Below are positions 58,967 through 64,000 of a stretch of DNA of 64,000 bases, piece after piece (the stretch's first letter is position 1; each line of letters opens with the position of its first letter). The translations under genes were made by a program, and so were the position numbers. The notes under the pieces are model-generated. The model saw only the letters and a list, made by a program, of their open reading frames with translations, was not told where the DNA came from and searched no databases. Origin of the DNA: Corynespora cassiicola (Eukaryota > Ascomycota > Dothideomycetes > Pleosporales > Corynesporascaceae); NCBI GenBank assembly GCA_022059125.1, contig JAEUWY010000002.1, forward strand, positions 1 to 64,000, given 5' to 3'.

Positions 58967-61093
58967 CAGAGAGGTGACATTAAAATAGTTTAATCGAAAA
59001 AATAGCAGTTTTTAAACTAATATAACTTTTTAACTAAACTAGCTATAAGAAAAAAAAAGTTAATTTAATAGAGATTTATCGAAACCTTAAGTTTAAAAAA
59101 AAAAATTAGAGTTTATATTATAGTTATAAAGTTATAAATAAGCTTAAAGTAGAGATAAAAAAAAGTGTAAATTTAAAAGCTAATTTATTTTTAATTAAAA
59201 TTTTTTTTTAAACTTTTTATTTTACGCTAATTTAATTAGATTTAGTATATATTACGTAAATAAAAAACTAGAGCTAGAAAATTAATTAAAGATTAGAAAA
59301 ATAAAGTTTAAAAAAATAAAGTTTTGCTTATATAAGCATTTATTATATAATAATAAACTAGTTAAATTAGTATATAAATAAATATTTTAGAAAAAAAATT
59401 CTAAATCTTTATTTTCTTTTAATAAAGATAAGATAAAACCTTACTTTTTAAACTATAAAAAAAAAGTTAATCTTTTATTAAAAGCTAACACACCTATTAT
59501 AACTATTTCTAATATATTAAATAAAAATAAAAGTAGTATTTATGCTACTATATAACGAATTAATAAAAAAAAAATTATTTAATAGCTTAAATAAACAACA
59601 AAATAAAGATAAAATTAAGCTATTAGAAAGAAATAAAAAAAATTATTAATAGGGATTTAATTAAAAGCTCTAAAAAAACAAATAAAAGAATATTACCAGA
59701 AAATAATATAAAAATATCTAAAAGAAGTTTATAAAAATATTTGAAAGAAGAAAATTATAGTATAAATATTAGTACTAAAAAGCCGTATTTAAATAAAAAA
59801 AGAACTAAAAAATATTTAGAATATATAAACAAAAATATAAAAAATATAAAAAATATTAATTTAAAAAAAATTATATTTTCTAATAAGTTAGTAATAGAAA
59901 AAGGCCTAGATTCTAGGCAGAAATATATAATGAAAAAGAGAAATAAAAAAGTAGAAGCTGAATTAGCTGTTATAAAATTAAATTATAAGTAAAAAAAAAA
60001 TTAAAAAAATTAAAATTAACTAAAAATTAATTGTATTTTTTTAATTTAATTACTTTTTTAAAAAAAATTAGTACTAATTAAATTATAGCTTAAGATATTG
60101 TTATATCAGTATAGGAAGCTATTTAAATAGAAGAAAAATTAGAATTAGTATTTATTAAAACATTTAATTCTAAAAATAACTTTAATAATACAGATTATAT
60201 ATAAAAAGTATTAAAACTTATTATTAAAAAACAAAAAAAAACCCGGTTAGTTTATATACCTTTTATTTATTTTTTTATTAAATTTATTATTAATTTAAAT
60301 TTGTTTAATTAAATATTAAATTATAAAATTAATATAAATACTAATTAGTTTATAGACTAGAAATTTTAATAAAATAATTTAAAAATTTATACAGCTAAAC
60401 CAGTTTTAAAATAGTTTAAAAAAAATAAAATTAAATTATTTAAACATCTAGTTTATAGTCTAGACTTAGCACCTATAGAAAACGTCTAAACTATATTAAA
60501 AAAAAATTTAAAAAAATTAAATCCTAATTTATTAGGCAAAAAAAATAATAAAAAAGATAATACTTTATTTATAAACGCTATAAATAAAAAATAGAATTTA
60601 ATTCTACAAAAAATAATAGATAATTGTATATTGTTTTTACCTAGGCGTTAGAAAGCAGTTATTAAAGCTAATAGATATTATACAAAATATTAATAATTTA
60701 ATTAATTATTAATTTATTTATATAGTTTAATTTTTTAAAATCTTTTTTTCTACTATTATTATTATTAATTTTTAAATAAAAAACTTATAAAAAATTTTTT
60801 TTACAGATATATATAGTATATAAGTTTATAATAATTAAATAAAAAAATCAAATTGTACGCTAGATAAAAAATAAATTAGCACTTAATTTTATATTTCTTT
60901 TACCTCTACTTTAAGCTTATTTATAACCTTATAACTTTAATATAAACTCTAATTTTTTCTTTATTAATAAAAAGGTTTAATAAATATCTATTAAATAAAT
61001 TTTTTTTATTTTTATAGCTAGTTTAGTTAAAAAGTTATATTAGTTTAAAAACTGCTATTTTTTCGATTAAACTATTTTAATATCACCCCTCTG
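58967..61093 (+). mobile_element. Tc1/mariner copy M3, degraded
   Basis: The ends CAGAGAGGTGACATT and ...AATATCACCCCTCTG are flanked by TA. Only 12 bp of the host separate it from M2. The transposase is broken by several stops. The longest open part is 59,741-59,992, covering the linker before the first catalytic aspartate, which has become FSNKL. The catalytic glutamate is kept (APIEN). Confidence 0.83.
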
Positions 61094-62095
61094 TATATAT
61101 ATAGAAAAAGAATTAGAAAATATAAAAAATATAAATTTAAATAAAATAAGATTTTTTTAATAAGTTAGTAATAGAAAAAAATAAAGATTCTAAGTAGAAA
61201 TATATAAATAAAAAAAGAAATAAAAAAGTAGAGGCTAAATTAGCTTTTATAAAATAAAATTATAAAAAAATAAAATAAAAAAATTAAAATTAATACTAAT
61301 TATATTATAGCTTAAGATGTTATTATATTAGTATAAAAAGCTATTTAGATAGAAAAAGAATTAGAATTAGTATTTATTAAATATCTAATTCTAAAAATAA
61401 CTTTAATAATACAGATTATATATAAAAAGTATTAAAAGTTATTATTAAAAAAAACAAAAATCCCGGTTAGTTTATTTTATGTTTTTAAACTATTTTAATT
61501 ATAAAGTTAATATAAATATTAATTAGTTTATAGACTGTAAATTTTAATAAAATAGTTAAAATATTTATACAGCTAAAATAACTTTAAACTAATTTTAAAA
61601 AAACTAAATTATTAAAATATCTAGTTTATAGTTTAAATTTAGTACTTTTAAAAAAGATCTAAACTATTTTAAAGAATAATTTTAGAAAATTAAGTTTTAT
61701 TTTATTAGGTAAAAAAAAAAGTTTATTTATAAGCGATATAAATAATAAATCGATTTTAATTTAATTAAAAATAGCAAATAATTGTATATTAGTTATACTT
61801 AAATATTAGAAAGCAGTTATTAAAGCTAACAGATCTTATATAAAATACTAATAATTTAATTAATTATTAATTTATTTATATAATTTAATTTTAAGTTTTT
61901 TTTTCTACTATTAATAACTTTTTTTAAAAAACAATAGAAAAATATTTTTAAAAAATTCTTAGAAGTTAAAACTATATAGAGTTCTATAATAACTAAATAA
62001 AAAATAAAATTTTTATACTAGAAAAAAAATAAATTAGTTTTTAAATTTGTATTTTTTTACTATATTTTTTTTTTAAATTTTAAAACTATAAATAC

Positions 62096-63560
62096 TTTCT
62101 AAAAAGCTGTAGAAGTTTTTTTCTTTTAGTTTTACTAGGCCAGAACTAAACAATAAATACAGATAATAAGTATAAATAGTAATAACGCTAGTTAGGCGTT
62201 TAACAAAACAGTAACTAAAAATAATAAAAAATATTTAAATTATTATCGCTGGTATATAGTTAGTAGTATATATACTTAGTTACTATAATAGTTTTAATTT
62301 ATAGTATATAAGTAATTTTTATTCTGCGAGCACGTAAGTTATAAAAATTATAATAGCTTAAAATAATAACGTAAAAGCCTATTTAAAGTTATTATAATAT
62401 TAAAATAAATAATTATAATTTATAAGCTGGTAAGACTTTTTTTTTTTAATAAGTTATTAAGCTGTAAATTTTAATTCTAATATATAAAAATACTGTCTAC
62501 TGCACTAAAACTATATAAAATAAATTTTTAACTAAAATTTTTAAATTACAGCTTTTTTAAATCGCGGAAAAAGTATTTTATTTTAATTAAAATTTTTTAT
62601 TATAAGTAAGCTATTTTATAGAACCGGAATAGTTTACAGCTAATATAGTATAAATAGTTATAATAGCTATAATAGCCGCGATAGCCTTTAAAGTTTTAAT
62701 TTTTATAACTATACTTAATATAGTTAGTATTATTTTAATAACTTTAGTTTATAGTAAAAATAACTTTTTTTTAAAATTTTAGCTAAAGTTTTAGCTAAAG
62801 CTTTAGCTAAAGTTTTTAGTACTAATAATAAATTAAAACTTAAACTTTAACTTTATTACGTAGTATTTTTATTTAAATATTCTACTTAGTAGATAGCTTT
62901 TTTTTATAAACTTTTAAAAGTATTAAAAAAAAAAGTAGTAGTTTAAGCAGCAGCAGTAGCAGCAGTAACTTATATATTATATATATTTACAAGCAGCAAG
63001 TATATTATTCTATTTCTATTTTATTTTAGTTAGTATATACTATCTATCGCGTAATTTTATATATTTTATAATATTATTTTATTACGTAATATAACGTTAA
63101 TATATAATCTATACTTTTACTTTAAATAATAATAGTATTTTAATAATTTTATTTATTTCTAATTTATAATAATTATAAGTATAACGTTTTTTTAGCGTAT
63201 AACTTTTAAACGTATTTTTAGCTTTTAATTTTTTATATCTATATTATATAGTTTATATAATTACTACTATCTGCGTACGTATATTTCTGTTTTTACTTTA
63301 CTTTTTAACGCTATTATTTTCTACTATTTTAATTATTTCGCGTACGTTTTCTACTATTTTATATAAATATTATAGCAGAATTACGTACAGTATAATTACG
63401 TATAATATAGCTTATTATAGTAAAAGCTTAGAGAAGAAGTAGATTAATTAATTAAATAAAGAAACTATTAATATTAAAAGCTGTTTTTTATAAATATTAT
63501 TTTTTATAAATATTATTTTTTATAAATATTACTTTTTACAGATACTGTTACGTATTTAAA
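62096..63560. repeat. Unclassified repeat D, right copy
   Basis: About 62,100-63,000 is the inverted counterpart of 33,190-34,090, including GGCCAGAACTAAACAATAAA and GCTAGTTAGGCGTTTAACAA. About 63,160-63,490 matches 32,750-33,120 in direct orientation. There is no open frame. With the left copy it brackets the gene island. Confidence 0.6.
63484..63540. repeat. 17-bp tandem repeat, about three units
   Basis: Units of TTTTTTATAAATATTAT or a one-base variant follow each other directly. Confidence 0.7.
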
Positions 63561-63904
63561 AAAAAAAATTTATTTTAAAAAAGTATTTAGCTAAAAAATA
63601 AAAAGATATTACCTACTATATAAAATATATATTTAAATATAGTAATAAATATATAAAAATAGTTAGTATACGTAATTTTATTTCTACTAAAAAAAAATTT
63701 TAAAATTTTATATATAAAATTTTACAGAATTATTATAATAAAAAATATATATATAATAATAAAAATTACTATAATAATATTAACAATATTAGTAATATTA
63801 GTAATACTAGTAATATCTACAGCCTGAAAAACTATAAAAATAAAATCTATATTACTACGCTAATTAATTTACTATAGCTATTAATTTTAAAAACTTATAG
63901 TTAA

Positions 63905-63985
63905 CTGTAAACTAGCTTATAAGCTAGTTTATAAACTAGTTTATAAACTAGTTTATAGTTTACAGTCTATAAACTAACTATAATA
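63905..63985. repeat. Palindromic 12-bp tandem repeat
   Basis: Repeats of TAGTTTATAAAC, with flanking inverted versions (GTAAACTAGCTTATAAGCTA and TATAGTTTACAG), could fold into a cruciform. Confidence 0.65.
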
Positions 63986-64000
63986 ATTAGCTATAATTTT

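Larger units (their letters stand above)
53926..62095 (+). mobile_element. Old Tc1/mariner copy (M6), split by three later mariner insertions
   Basis: Pieces at 53,926-54,686, 56,791-56,823, 58,955-58,966 and 61,094 to about 62,095 read in order as one degraded element of the M1 family: left end with GTGAAATAAAAAAAACTTAC, N-terminal transposase remnants, then after the gaps the second half. The interruption at 54,685-54,686 falls in AATATTAGTA and continues CTAAAAAGG after 56,792, exactly as the intact sequence near 59,768. Its right inverted repeat is missing, cut off by repeat D. Confidence 0.72.

Overview
The window is fungal nuclear DNA, almost certainly from a filamentous ascomycete (Pezizomycotina). 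Short 45-75 bp GT-AG introns interrupt most genes, the gene content is that of a fungal secondary-metabolite cluster, and about 70% of the window is extremely AT/TpA-rich. In that part, repeat copies differ almost only by C-to-T and G-to-A transitions, which is the footprint of repeat-induced point mutation (RIP). The species cannot be named from sequence alone. An isochore-like genome such as those of some Dothideomycetes would fit, but that is inference.

Layout. 1-34,100 is a nested pile of RIP-degraded transposons: Ty3/gypsy elements of at least three families (A, B, C here), a Tc1/mariner element at 26,938-29,125, a Fot1/pogo element at 29,415-31,265, and an unclassified repeat (D) at 32,731-34,107. 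34,114-53,208 is a gene island with normal GC. 53,390-64,000 is again RIP-degraded: four Tc1/mariner copies nested in one another, then repeat D partly in inverted orientation.

The gene island looks like part of an epidithiodioxopiperazine (ETP, gliotoxin/sirodesmin-type) cluster. In order it holds a P450 (-), a GliM-type O-methyltransferase (+), a wax-synthase/MBOAT-type acyltransferase (+), a GliG-type glutathione S-transferase (+), a GliC-type P450 (+), a Zn2Cys6 regulator (+), a class I methyltransferase (-), a Pth11/rhodopsin-like seven-helix membrane protein (-), a GliT-type dithiol oxidase with CLYC (-), and one 864-residue ORF that fuses a 14-helix MFS exporter to a complete methyltransferase (-). 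No NRPS, C-S lyase, dipeptidase or gamma-glutamyl cyclotransferase is present, so the core lies elsewhere or has been lost.

How it may work together. The GST would add sulfur to a P450-activated diketopiperazine. The P450s, methyltransferases and acyltransferase would decorate it. The GliT-like enzyme would close and protect the disulfide, and the exporter-methyltransferase fusion would remove or S-methylate the product. Five exact copies of the palindrome TCGGN3CCGA lie in promoters of the island, with two one-mismatch versions in two others, consistent with control by the island's own Zn2Cys6 protein. Exon boundaries were set by hand from splice signals, reading frame and family motifs.
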